Of a stretch of 56,567 nt of DNA, positions 10,392-19,347 are shown piece by piece. The translations under genes and the position numbers were made by a program. The notes beneath the pieces were generated by a model. That model had not been told where the DNA came from, ran no database searches, and saw only the letters and a list, made by a program, of their open reading frames with translations. Position 1 is the first letter of the stretch, and each line of letters starts with the position of its first letter. This DNA comes from Corallochytrium limacisporum (lineage: Eukaryota; Opisthokonta): assembly GCA_002811645.1 (NCBI GenBank), contig PDIP01000054.1, positions 1 through 56,567 of the forward strand, written 5' to 3'.

Positions 10392-13300
10392 TCAATCGAT
10401 GGAGATCGTAAACTTGCCATTGCTGCCACCGTTTCGCCCATTCGATAAGTTGCGAGAATGTGTCCGTGGATTTCCAATGCCCCTGCCGCCAGAGAGCATA
10501 GGCTTGTGGCTTTTGCCCGTAACGTCCTCGTAGCCACCAATGTCCTTGAAGACAGAATCGGCATCCGTAGGAATCTTGATTAGACGCATGATGCGACGCC
10601 GCTGGAAGAACAGGGCCACTAGAACAGCCATCATCAGCAATAACACACGCATAGTGCGTATCCAAGCGCTTTCGCCCGTAGAGTTAGCGGTGGCTTGGTT
10701 GATCATCAGGTTCGATCCTCCGCGCATTCGTAGCTGCTGGGCCAAAGTCCCTGGATCTTCGTCTTCCTCGAGCCGGCCAACCGCAATACCGCGCGGGCCC
10801 TCGTCCCAGGCGACCTCATCGCCACCGGCATCACCAGCTCCGTCTTCTTCACCAGCTTCGTGTTCCGGACGCAGCGGGGTCCCAGGATCGTTCACATCTG
10901 CAGCTGGTCCTAGGTTATTGTCAAATTTGTCTCCCGAGTCGCCGTACGTCTGGCAGACGGCCCCGGGCCAAGGGTTCAGTTTGGCACGGCTAAGACGCGG
11001 AGGAATGCCATCGTAGCCGAAGCCAGTCCGGGCTGGCTCCGGGTGCTGTGATTGGTACGGAGCAGCAAGTCGTCGCCCACCAGCCAACAGGGACGGATTG
11101 GCTTCCTTCGTCGAGCTCCAGGACACGACATTCATCATCAGGCCAAGGCACGGGGCACCATCCTCCAGCAGATCCCCGTTCAGCGCATTACCTTCCGTGC
11201 CCTGCCTGGCCACGAGGTAGGCGTCGTCCAGACAGTTGGTGTCCCCGTAGACCGCGATCCGACCGGGTTCAACGTAGTTCTCACTGCCTGGCTCGTCACC
11301 ACGGAAGTTGTAGCCCTCCCAGAGACCAAGATACGGCACTCGACGGGTAATCACCGCCGAGTCCTTCACAATTTCTGCAGCTTCATCGAAGAAATCCGCT
11401 ACGTAGAGGTGGCCGCCTCGTGGGAATTCACGGATGGATGTGCCTGATGCATACATTGGCTTGTCAGGCAGGCTCCTGGAGGCATCGTCGGGAGACGGTG
11501 CATCTGGCGGATTAACGACCTGGTCCGCGTACGCCGGTAGTTGCCCACGGTATACACGACCACTGAGGCCAATACCAAAGGGTCGCAGCAGGTCATTTAG
11601 TGCTGGTATATTGCCTCCTGCCGCGTCCGGGCTCCACCACCGTCGCGTGTTCTCATCAAAAAAGGTGATTCGCTCCATCACCTGTAGATCATACCATTCT
11701 GCAAAGACGACCAACGAGAGCCCCTCTTCTTTAACGTCATTTTCAATCTTCTTTAGCTCACTATGATGAAAATCGTCTTCGGTGTCCACCAACATCAGGG
11801 CTCCGTAATTGCGAGCGTCAAAGCAAGTTAATGGTTTGTTGAGGACCTCCAGAAAGAATCCTTTGTTTCTCAGGGCCTTGAAGAAGGACCGGAAATTGGT
11901 ATGCGGGTGATCACCGTTCCAGTCTAGGGGATCACGTAGGCGCCTCAAATTGTCGCGAGGAAAGTAGCCGAGAGGGTACTGCAGAGAATGGTACTGGTCC
12001 CACAAGAGCCGCCACCGTCGAGGCGGGGTCCGTGAGACCATGACTTTTACCGGAATCTCTAGTTGCATGTGATTTCGAAGGTCGTCACGGTTGATCTGCG
12101 TTACATCTGTAATACCGCTGGGCACGAGTTGGGTTCGAATCGTCCCTTCGGCAGTCACTTTCTCGGTCCGGCGGATGGGAGGATCACGTACTACTTCAAT
12201 CGTTACCGCCAACCAACCTGAGAAAGGCCAGAACTGTTCCGCATAATCAAACTTCACACTGAGCCAATCTCCTCTGTCTCCGGGCACAAATACTGGGCCT
12301 GTGCCGGCAACGGCCGCGGGGTTCCTTCCACGGGGTTCAGCAGCTACCCAGTTGGCTTCGATGTCCCATGGGGCTATCGTGCTGGAGAGGGTGTAAGAGT
12401 TTAGAATGGTCAAGTTTGCAACAAGAGGTTGATGTGTCCGGTACATTGGCTGCTCACACCATGGCCACATGTACGGGCAATCTGTAAAGTCCAGGGTGGG
12501 CGGAAATGACGTGACCCGGGGTCTGAAATCCTTAGCCATGCTCAACGCCTTGGGGAGATCCAAAAGGCCCGCTCCTTGGTCAAAGATTCCAGTGCCGCCA
12601 TGCTCCTCATTGGTCACTTGCGCCTTTAGACGACGAGCGCTCAGTTGCAGAATCTGCTTCACTGTTGCCACATTGGGAGGTGCCGCAGCGAAGCCAAATC
12701 TACGATCCTGCATCTGTGCGTGTAGGACTTGCATGATCAAGGCCACAGCACCGGCCACTACAGGAGACGCCACAGACGTGCCCGAGAGCAGGCGACAGTG
12801 TTGTCCCGTGCTCTTCAGACCCAGCAGGGAGGTGCCCGGACTGAGAAGATCCGGCTTAACTCTGCCATAGCCCTGTGGAAGTTCCCACGTCGTCATACCT
12901 CGGCTTGAGAACTCTGCCAAAGTGATGCTTTCAGGGTCCCGAAGACCGTCGTCCTTCTTCGCCCAGTCCACGTCTTGCGATCCTAGAATGCGTGAGTCCG
13001 CAGCACCAACGCCAACAACATCCATTTGATCTCCTGGATTGTTGAGCGTACCATACAGTGGTCCATCGTTACCAATGGCGGACACGAGGACTACTCCATT
13101 CGCACTCATTTCCCACACTTTCTCCACAAATGGCCGATCAAGAAAATCCGGACCACCGATGCTCAGGTTGACGACATGAATTCCCCGATGGATAGTGTAA
13201 TTAAACGCATCCAGAAACCATGATGTGTAACTCAACTGCTTGTCCGTAAAGATCCGGAAAATATGCAAATCAACCTCCGGTGCTATCCCGGGACAACTCG

Positions 13301-14051
13301 GCATGATCGATCCTACAATACCTGCAACAAAACTGCCATGTCCTATGTGATCCTCAGTCACACCATCTTCAGTCCAAGTGACCAGCTCTCGCACATGTCG
13401 AAACGCACGATTCCCTTGTGATAATCCCGTGTCAAAGATGCCGACCCGAACCCCCTGGCCCAGAATGTTGTTGGCCCAGGCAGCTTGCTCGCACTGCAAA
13501 TCTTCTACTACTTTGACTGGTGCTGCTTTGGCAGCGCCTGCCATCAAGGACCTGCCCGTTGGCCACCTCACGAAGCGTGGTGTGTTCAGTTGGTACAATT
13601 CATTGTCGTCTCCGATTCCTTTCAGAACCTTTTCCGGGTCAATGACCAAATCTTCTCTAATGTGCCTCACTCCTTGAGCATGAATGCTTTGTAACTGCTC
13701 CACACTGGGAATGTTACTGCAACCGCTCAGCAGCAGCCATTCGTCACCAAAGCAACTTGTACTCAGTTCTACGACAGCCAGATCACTGGGATAGTTCGGT
13801 CCCTGAAGGGAACCTGTTGAAAACGGTCCCGGTGCAATCTTGTAATATATCCCTACGCTATCCGAATGTTTGCAATATGTTTCCGCATAGTTAGCCAGCA
13901 ACCCGTGGGAGACCCGCTCCACAATATTCGGCCCATAGAGCTGTTCATCGAGGACCACAAAAGTTCTCAGTGACTTATCGGCTTGGTCGTCCGTTGAACT
14001 ATGCGAAAACGCTATCAGGACCATAACAGCCGTGATTAACAACCTTTTCAT
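10392..14051 (-). CDS. MBTPS1: site-1 protease (membrane-bound subtilisin-like S1P)
   Basis: This encodes a 1219-residue subtilase of the S1P/SKI-1 family. Such enzymes act in the Golgi lumen and cut membrane-tethered substrates such as SREBP and ATF6 precursors in other organisms. A signal peptide covers about residues 1-16 (MKRLLITAVMVLIAFS). The catalytic triad is visible: Asp207 (FDTGLS), His238 (GHGSFVAGI), oxyanion Asn328 (AIGNDG) and Ser426 (SGTSVASP). The propeptide ends with GRSLM at 166-170, matching the family's R-x-L-x autoprocessing motif just ahead of the catalytic domain. A long lumenal domain and an acidic stretch precede one membrane helix (VLLLMMAVLVALFF) and a basic cytosolic tail of about 70 residues. 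It is somewhat longer than the animal enzyme (about 1050). The ATG at 14051 directly precedes the signal peptide. No intron is needed. Confidence 0.95.
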   Translation of the reverse strand: MKRLLITAVMVLIAFSHSSTDDQADKSLRTFVVLDEQLYGPNIVERVSHGLLANYAETYCKHSDSVGIYYKIAPGPFSTGSLQGPNYPSDLAVVELSTSCFGDEWLLLSGCSNIPSVEQLQSIHAQGVRHIREDLVIDPEKVLKGIGDDNELYQLNTPRFVRWPTGRSLMAGAAKAAPVKVVEDLQCEQAAWANNILGQGVRVGIFDTGLSQGNRAFRHVRELVTWTEDGVTEDHIGHGSFVAGIVGSIMPSCPGIAPEVDLHIFRIFTDKQLSYTSWFLDAFNYTIHRGIHVVNLSIGGPDFLDRPFVEKVWEMSANGVVLVSAIGNDGPLYGTLNNPGDQMDVVGVGAADSRILGSQDVDWAKKDDGLRDPESITLAEFSSRGMTTWELPQGYGRVKPDLLSPGTSLLGLKSTGQHCRLLSGTSVASPVVAGAVALIMQVLHAQMQDRRFGFAAAPPNVATVKQILQLSARRLKAQVTNEEHGGTGIFDQGAGLLDLPKALSMAKDFRPRVTSFPPTLDFTDCPYMWPWCEQPMYRTHQPLVANLTILNSYTLSSTIAPWDIEANWVAAEPRGRNPAAVAGTGPVFVPGDRGDWLSVKFDYAEQFWPFSGWLAVTIEVVRDPPIRRTEKVTAEGTIRTQLVPSGITDVTQINRDDLRNHMQLEIPVKVMVSRTPPRRWRLLWDQYHSLQYPLGYFPRDNLRRLRDPLDWNGDHPHTNFRSFFKALRNKGFFLEVLNKPLTCFDARNYGALMLVDTEDDFHHSELKKIENDVKEEGLSLVVFAEWYDLQVMERITFFDENTRRWWSPDAAGGNIPALNDLLRPFGIGLSGRVYRGQLPAYADQVVNPPDAPSPDDASRSLPDKPMYASGTSIREFPRGGHLYVADFFDEAAEIVKDSAVITRRVPYLGLWEGYNFRGDEPGSENYVEPGRIAVYGDTNCLDDAYLVARQGTEGNALNGDLLEDGAPCLGLMMNVVSWSSTKEANPSLLAGGRRLAAPYQSQHPEPARTGFGYDGIPPRLSRAKLNPWPGAVCQTYGDSGDKFDNNLGPAADVNDPGTPLRPEHEAGEEDGAGDAGGDEVAWDEGPRGIAVGRLEEDEDPGTLAQQLRMRGGSNLMINQATANSTGESAWIRTMRVLLLMMAVLVALFFQRRRIMRLIKIPTDADSVFKDIGGYEDVTGKSHKPMLSGGRGIGNPRTHSRNLSNGRNGGSNGKFTISID

Positions 14052-14815
14052 TTTTTCTTGGTACGGGCAGAGCCCGACTACTGGCCGTTAAATCACATGC
14101 TCTGCACACGTCACCATCCAGGTTTCAAGGGAAAACACGGACAGCCACCAGCTATGCTTGACAGAAGTCCCAACAAATCCGTGTAACACTCAGTTGATCA
14201 TTTGATACATGGATCTGCTTCTTCAACCAAAGTTCGTAAAGAATGAACTAACGTATTGCCAAAATACCTGCCGTTCAGGTTGAAATTCGTGTCTCCAAAT
14301 TGCTGGCATCCGAATCCGGGTGCAGTGGTTTCACCGTGTTATGAGACCCGCCCCCAAGCCATTTCCGTTTTTGACATACCTCGCGACCGACAGTTTTGAA
14401 ATCTTCTCATTTTACACTGCAGTGTGGCGGTGTAGGGGATACTAACCGAAGAAACAAAAAAGCATCGTGCCCCCGTCCTGCTAGGTGTGGGCCTGGGCCA
14501 CCACATTCCCTGGCCCGATAGTGTGCTGACTTTGTGCAATGGCTCCCCGACGGCTCAATTTCACCGCCATGTGTAAAGGGAGTCCGCCGGGGGGGGGGGG
14601 TTCGTCTCTCCGATGGACGATCTAGCCTCGGTGTTGGTGTCAGCAATCAACCCTGACCATGCTCCAGAGCTCCTAGGCCACCGGTGCCACCATGATCACG
14701 TGAGGTACGTGAAAATGTGTGTGTATATATATTCGGTAGCAGTGAATACAATGACTTATTCCGGTCTTTCAAATACCTGACACAAAGTATGCCTAGCGAT
14801 ATGACAAACACCACA
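14052..14815. other. divergent promoter region, S1P / aspartate-semialdehyde dehydrogenase
   Basis: This gap of about 760 bp lies between two divergently transcribed genes and should contain both promoters. It includes a G-run near 14589-14600 and a TATA-like element near 14722. No coding sequence is recognised. Confidence 0.5.
14722..14732 (+). promoter_or_regulatory. TATA-like element before aspartate-semialdehyde dehydrogenase
   Basis: TATATATATAT-type sequence lies about 85-95 bp upstream of the favoured start codon at 14816, a plausible TATA-box distance if the 5' UTR is short. It also argues against translation from the GTG at 14717. This is inferred from position only. Confidence 0.35.
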
Positions 14816-15895
14816 ATGGCGAAGTTCCGTGCCGGTATTTTGGGTGCTACTGGTACAGTGGGTCAGCGGTTCATTCAACTTCTGGAGACCCATCCCCTTA
14901 TTGAGGTCCGTGTACTCGGTGCGAGTGAGCGAAGCGCCGGAAAGAAATACAAAGATGCTGTGAAGTGGAAGCTGCCCACAAACATCCCCAGCAATCTTGC
15001 GGAGTCCACCGTAGTTACCTGCGAGCCCGAGAACTTTGTGGGACAGTGTGATCTGGTCTTCAGCGGTCTGGATTCCAGTGTTGCTGGCCCTGTGGAGGTC
15101 GCCATGGCTGAGGCTGGCCTTGCCGTGTTCAGTAACGCCAAGAACCACCGCATGGACAAGGATGTCCCCTTGGTCGTGCCCACTGCTAACCTTGAGCACC
15201 TGAAGATGATCGAGGGCCAGCGCACCGACGGACTGAAGTACAAGAACAATGGATGCATCGTGTGTAACCCAAATTGTGCCACAACGGGTCTAATTGCACC
15301 TCTGCGCGCCCTCCATGAGGCTTACGGTCTGTCCAGAGTGAATGTAGTGACCATGCAGGCCATCAGTGGTGCTGGCTACCCCGGTGTTGCCTCCCTGGAC
15401 ATTCTCGACAACGTGGTGCCTTACATCAGTAGTGAGGAGGACAAGCTCGAGACCGAGCCACAGAAGATCTTGGGCGATGAGAGTTTTACTATCAGTGCTC
15501 AGTGCAATAGGGTACCGGTCCTGGACGGCCACTTGGAGTGCCTGAGCATCGAATTCGGATCCCAGAGCAACGCTAACGGCAAGCGCAGCGCCAAGCCCAG
15601 CATTGATGAGATCAAGGAGTGCCTTAGAAACTATCGTCCCAGCGCCTCAAAGTACAATCTGCCTTCTCTGCCCCAGACGTGTATCGAAGTCATGGAGGCA
15701 CCGGACCGTCCCCAGCCGCGTCTGGATCGCGATCTGGGCAAGGGTTACACTGTTGCTGTCGGTCGCATTCGTGAATGTCCGTTGTTCGATGTGCGCATGG
15801 TTGTCCTCAGCCATAACACAATCATCGGAGCCGCTGGTGGGGCCCTCTTGAACGCAGAGGCTGCCATAAATATGGGCCTGATCCAGCGCCTGTAG
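14816..15895 (+). CDS. aspartate-semialdehyde dehydrogenase
   Basis: This enzyme reduces aspartyl phosphate to aspartate semialdehyde with NADPH, the branch step toward threonine, methionine and, in some organisms, lysine. The 359-residue protein has the N-terminal NADP-binding loop GILGATGTVGQRF (residues 7-19), the active-site cysteine Cys154 in CNPNCATTG, the block AISGAGYPG, and an active-site histidine in VPVLDGHLE (His239). Length and motif spacing match the fungal/archaeal-type enzyme (yeast Hom2-like). The ATG at 14816 has A at -3 and G at +4. In-frame ATGs at 14789 and 14801 would add 9 or 5 residues. Animals lack this enzyme, so it marks a free-living biosynthetic lineage. Its 3' end faces the rhodanese gene 95 bp away. 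Confidence 0.95.
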   Translation: MAKFRAGILGATGTVGQRFIQLLETHPLIEVRVLGASERSAGKKYKDAVKWKLPTNIPSNLAESTVVTCEPENFVGQCDLVFSGLDSSVAGPVEVAMAEAGLAVFSNAKNHRMDKDVPLVVPTANLEHLKMIEGQRTDGLKYKNNGCIVCNPNCATTGLIAPLRALHEAYGLSRVNVVTMQAISGAGYPGVASLDILDNVVPYISSEEDKLETEPQKILGDESFTISAQCNRVPVLDGHLECLSIEFGSQSNANGKRSAKPSIDEIKECLRNYRPSASKYNLPSLPQTCIEVMEAPDRPQPRLDRDLGKGYTVAVGRIRECPLFDVRMVVLSHNTIIGAAGGALLNAEAAINMGLIQRL

Positions 15896-15990
15896 GTTCT
15901 CTGCGATTTGAACAGTCATGGTCGACATCGTTTATTACATGTACATAATATTCCTTTAATGCAAACACTAATCAAGGTTCTGCAAAAGCC

Positions 15991-16461
15991 TTATTTCGGG
16001 AAGCTACCAGGGACGATAGGCATGCCAGCCTCCTTCCATGCGGAGAAGCCACCGTTTACGCTGCGGACGTTTTCATAGCCCATGTCTACGAGTGTCTTTG
16101 CTGCCATGACACTGCGAACGCCACCTGCACAGTATAATAAGATTGGGTCCCACTCACTGAAATGATCCTGAATATCTCTGTCAAGAACTCCACGTCCAAT
16201 ATGTGTGGCGCCATGGGCGTACTCACGTGCCCATTCCCTATCCTCGCGGACATCGACCAGGTTCCATTTCTCCTCCGACTGAAGGCGGTGAGCCTCCTGT
16301 ACATCTACATGCTCCACCTGATCTCGTGTAGCATCAACTATGGCCTTGAATTTTGGACCAAGCAAAACACGTCCTGAGTGGAAAAATCTGCTTGTGTAGA
16401 CAGATGCTGCATAGATGCGACCCCGCAGAAGCTGCCGCCCCGAGATACTTAAAATAGTCAT
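15991..16461 (-). CDS. single-domain rhodanese-like protein, probably mitochondrial
   Basis: This is a 156-residue single-domain rhodanese. The active-site loop CAGGVRS carries the sulfur-accepting Cys111, and the preceding strand WDPILLY and the CH2-type segment WNLVDVREDREWA are typical. Such proteins transfer sulfane sulfur from donors such as thiosulfate or persulfides. The first 31 residues (rich in R and S, with few acids, such as GRQLLRGRIYAASVYTSRFF) look like a mitochondrial presequence. The ATG at 16461 is the only candidate that keeps this presequence. Its 3' end converges with that of the aspartate-semialdehyde dehydrogenase gene. The exact sulfur donor and acceptor are unknown. 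Confidence 0.88.
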   Translation of the reverse strand: MTILSISGRQLLRGRIYAASVYTSRFFHSGRVLLGPKFKAIVDATRDQVEHVDVQEAHRLQSEEKWNLVDVREDREWAREYAHGATHIGRGVLDRDIQDHFSEWDPILLYCAGGVRSVMAAKTLVDMGYENVRSVNGGFSAWKEAGMPIVPGSFPK

Positions 16462-17233
16462 TGTTTGGCCTGCAAACCTACCGATTCCACAACTCCTTAT
16501 GGTCTGGCATTGAAGCCCAAATCTTTAGTCAATGACTTCTCTAGAGGTTTACAGTCTATTTAAACACCATCAACCTTCTGAAAGTTTGGAAATCCCAATT
16601 GAGCGACCACAACAAAGGGCCATCCTTTGCTGACGATCTCTCTCGATCGGATGCCCCAACAGACAGCCTTGCGCAGGGGCCACCCAGACCGCGATGGCTA
16701 TCAGCTTCTCAGTAAGGAAATCAATCCATCGCCTACAGTCCATACATTCAGTACCGAAAACAGACGGTACTTTGGGTCCTGGAGGCCCCCTGCGGATGGA
16801 TTATTGCCTTTTTTGACCGCATCGCAAGTGATGGGTGCGCTTCACTCGTGGGTCCGAACGCTTCGCAATGCTTTCTAGCCCCCCCCCCCAACCGGCGGTT
16901 TGAGGCCGCAGACGGCTGAGACCCGCCGCGCACAGGTTTCCACGTCCCAAAGTCCCGACGACAAAGTTAGTACTGAATGTACGGAAAAGACCCGCGTCGA
17001 GAAACCGACCGTTCCGGAGGTGACGGCGGGCCTCCGAGGTTACGGTGCAGGTGGTCTCGAGGAGGGCACACGGGCGAGCGCAGTGACCGGATCAGGAAGC
17101 CGGTCTCTTGCGCTCTATTGCGTTCTATTTACGGTAATGCACCAGATCAGCCCGTGGGTTATGGTGTGTATCTTGGGAATCTGTACGGTACGTGAGTTGA
17201 CATAAACATTTTTTCTGTCTGGATACAACGAAG
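16462..17233. other. intergenic upstream of rhodanese; possible first exon of the broken gene
   Basis: The left part should hold the rhodanese promoter. It contains a C-run at about 16879-16889. On the right, GTACGTGAGT at 17188 is a good 5' splice-site match. It is followed by TTGAC, a T-run and an AG at 17232-17233, which would form a 46-nt intron. Open frames at 16900-17205 and 16977-17195 reach this point, but neither is convincingly protein-like along its length. Confidence 0.35.
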
Positions 17234-18110
17234 GCACGGAGAGAAAAGACTTTGGCCGAGAAAGTCACGGTCGTAAATGACTCTCTGCTCAAAGAACTGG
17301 AGGACGCCGAAATGAACGCAGATTGGGATGGTCTGCTCAGTGATGTGCTCCATCGCACTACCACTCGGTAACACAAGAGAGCAAAGCAGCACCATGAATT
17401 TGGAGGGATAGTGGAACAGGAGCGTAAGATGCGTGAAGCAATCCCGGATGAACCCAGACAGCTGAGGTCAGGCTCCTGAGGCATTGGACAGGAACAGGAG
17501 GAAATGAAGGTACTGCGCAGCTTTGTCATTGACCACATCAGACTGAGTCGACATCTGCAGAAGTTCTTGTAGTTGCAAGCAGAATACAGAGACTTTGAAA
17601 GGGCATGTGCAATGGAATGAGAAGGTCTACACAGTCCTGCAAAGTCGGATAGATGAAGCCACAACAGACATGGCCACTCTGCGTCGCCGGGCAAGACAGG
17701 CAGGATACGAAGATTTCTTGCACGCAATTAATGAGCATGGACCTGTTTTCTTGGATACACAGCCCAGTAATGGGTACGAAGCATCTAGGATTGGAAAGCT
17801 TACGCCCAAGGTCTCCCAAGCCGGTCTGATGGATACCTTACGGAAAGAAGAGCGCAAGAAAGAGACCGAAGAGGTGTTGAGTGGTATCGTTCGACCCAAG
17901 AACTTAACTTTGGGACGGAAGATCCAGGTTGAGCAATGGATGAAGGCTGAATATGTGCACGTGGACGCACTGTCCAGCGGAACCAGCAAGCGGCGTGACG
18001 CGGGACCGGAAACAACACTCTATGGCTCGGGCCCAACATCTAATATACAGAAGCCTGGAAAGCGGTCCGTTCCAGATCTCGAACATAAACCTGAGATCCA
18101 CCTCAATTGA
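17234..18110 (+). pseudogene. broken (or unusually spliced) coiled-coil protein gene
   Basis: One plus-strand frame reads as charged, helix-rich protein from about 17222 (TKARREKTLAEKVTVVNDSL, KELEDAEMNADWDGLLSDVL, HKRAKQHHEFGGIVEQERK, EMKVLRSFVIDHIRLSRHL, LQAEYRDFERACAME). It is interrupted by stops at 17369 (TAA), 17477 (TGA), 17570 (TAG) and 17618 (TGA). Similar sequence continues in another frame, open from 17547 to 18110 (RIDEATTDMATLRRRARQAG, YEDFLHAINEHGPVFLDTQ). The TAG at 17570 sits where KFL(x)LQAEY would read through. All three stop types occur and other genes end normally with them, so codon reassignment is unlikely. The simplest reading is a decayed gene with nonsense changes and a frameshift near 17570-17618. 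Very short introns or sequence errors are alternatives. An intact 146-residue remnant could start at the ATG at 17670. I do not recognise the family. Confidence 0.5.
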
Positions 18111-18276
18111 GAAGAGAGCGACGGAACCTTTGTGTCATCAGAAGCAAAGTTTAAACCGTCCATCGCAAGGAAGCCACTTCCACAGTCGCAAATTCAAATC
18201 TAATTATACACACGTGCAAAGCTTTATGTGATATTTTCTATAATACTTACCCAGAGTGCAAATAGTCTGTGTCAAA

Positions 18277-19347
18277 TCATTCAAGTTTAAGAGCTTTGAT
18301 AGCCATGCTGAGAGCACCATCAAAGGTTTGATTGCCACCAATGAAACCCGCGGCGTGCACAAAGACGCAGCCATCAATACCTGAAACTTCGCTTAGATCC
18401 GCATCACGGAGACCGCGCCATGCCTCTGGCAAGGAACGGCGATTTTCGAAGCCAATATCGCTAGCAGGTACGCACTGGACACGCCACTTTTCCCCGCTGT
18501 CTGGATAGATGACGTATTTTATAGGCGTCTCCACGTGCATCTCAGGTTCCAGTTCGAGTAAATGCTTCTTCCAAGGACAGAACTTACCCACGACCACGAT
18601 TTCGCCACTGGAGTGATTCTCATAACGCTTATCGATCATCTCCCGGACAATGTCCCGGGCCGGCAGCCATTCCAGCGCAATATGTTCCACACAGTCCACA
18701 AACTCTGAGTGACACAGGGACATTGCCTTCTTGAAGCGTTCATCCTCCTTCTCTGGGGTAACCTTTTCGTTCCAGCTCGGGTTCAAGCGGTCCACTCTTG
18801 CCGGTAGCGAAGTGCGATCCTTGTATGCGGGCCTGATGTCGATCGGGTACTGAGCAACCCCATTGTCGTTACCGTCCAGACCCTCAATAAAGTCCGTATA
18901 GACACGCTGGTAAACCTCTTCGAGCCTAGGGTCATCACGGGACCATCCGAGTACGTTTGCCACGATCTCCCGACCGAAGTGCTTGTAGACGAGTCCGGCA
19001 CTGCTGAGCTTGATACTGTGTTTGTCATCAAAGGTCTCATCGAAGCCACGCTGATGGTGGTCGTATCGGTGCTTCTCAGGAATGTACTCAGCACCCACAT
19101 CCACCAAGATGTCAGTGGTCTCCCACACTGAGGGATCTCTGGAGCGAACAACTCGTCCATTCTTGAAATCGTTGCTGTATTTGTACAGCATGGCGCATGC
19201 CGTAGCCTCGTCAGCATGAAAAGAACCACTGTGGGTGCCGATCACCTTCTGAGGTGCCATGGTGCCCAAAAATTTAGTTTCGCAAAATAGCGGCGTTAGT
19301 GTCCTTGCTTTTGATACTATTCCTCTGGCTACGATCTGGCGCAGCAT
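18277..19347 (-). CDS. MYG1: MYG1 (GAMM1) family 3'-5' RNA exonuclease
   Basis: MYG1 is a DHH-like metal-dependent nuclease that processes RNA in nucleolus and mitochondria in animals. The 356-residue protein has the family's N-terminal motif IGTHSGSFHADEATACA (His44 and Asp46), the metal-site blocks DVGAEY (81-87) and RYDHHQRGFDE (Asp96-His97-His98), and the C-terminal segment VHAAGFIGGNQTFDGAL. Length matches the family. The start at the ATG at 19347 gives an arginine-rich N-terminus (MLRQIVARGIVSKARTL) that resembles a mitochondrial presequence. A second ATG (residue 30, MAPQKVIGT) would give a form without it, so dual localisation by alternative starts is plausible. No intron. Confidence 0.93.
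   Translation of the reverse strand: MLRQIVARGIVSKARTLTPLFCETKFLGTMAPQKVIGTHSGSFHADEATACAMLYKYSNDFKNGRVVRSRDPSVWETTDILVDVGAEYIPEKHRYDHHQRGFDETFDDKHSIKLSSAGLVYKHFGREIVANVLGWSRDDPRLEEVYQRVYTDFIEGLDGNDNGVAQYPIDIRPAYKDRTSLPARVDRLNPSWNEKVTPEKEDERFKKAMSLCHSEFVDCVEHIALEWLPARDIVREMIDKRYENHSSGEIVVVGKFCPWKKHLLELEPEMHVETPIKYVIYPDSGEKWRVQCVPASDIGFENRRSLPEAWRGLRDADLSEVSGIDGCVFVHAAGFIGGNQTFDGALSMAIKALKLE

Noticed and set aside
14717-14815. N-terminal extension of aspartate-semialdehyde dehydrogenase
   Set aside because: It begins with GTG, overlaps the TATA-like element, and the family starts just before GILGATG.
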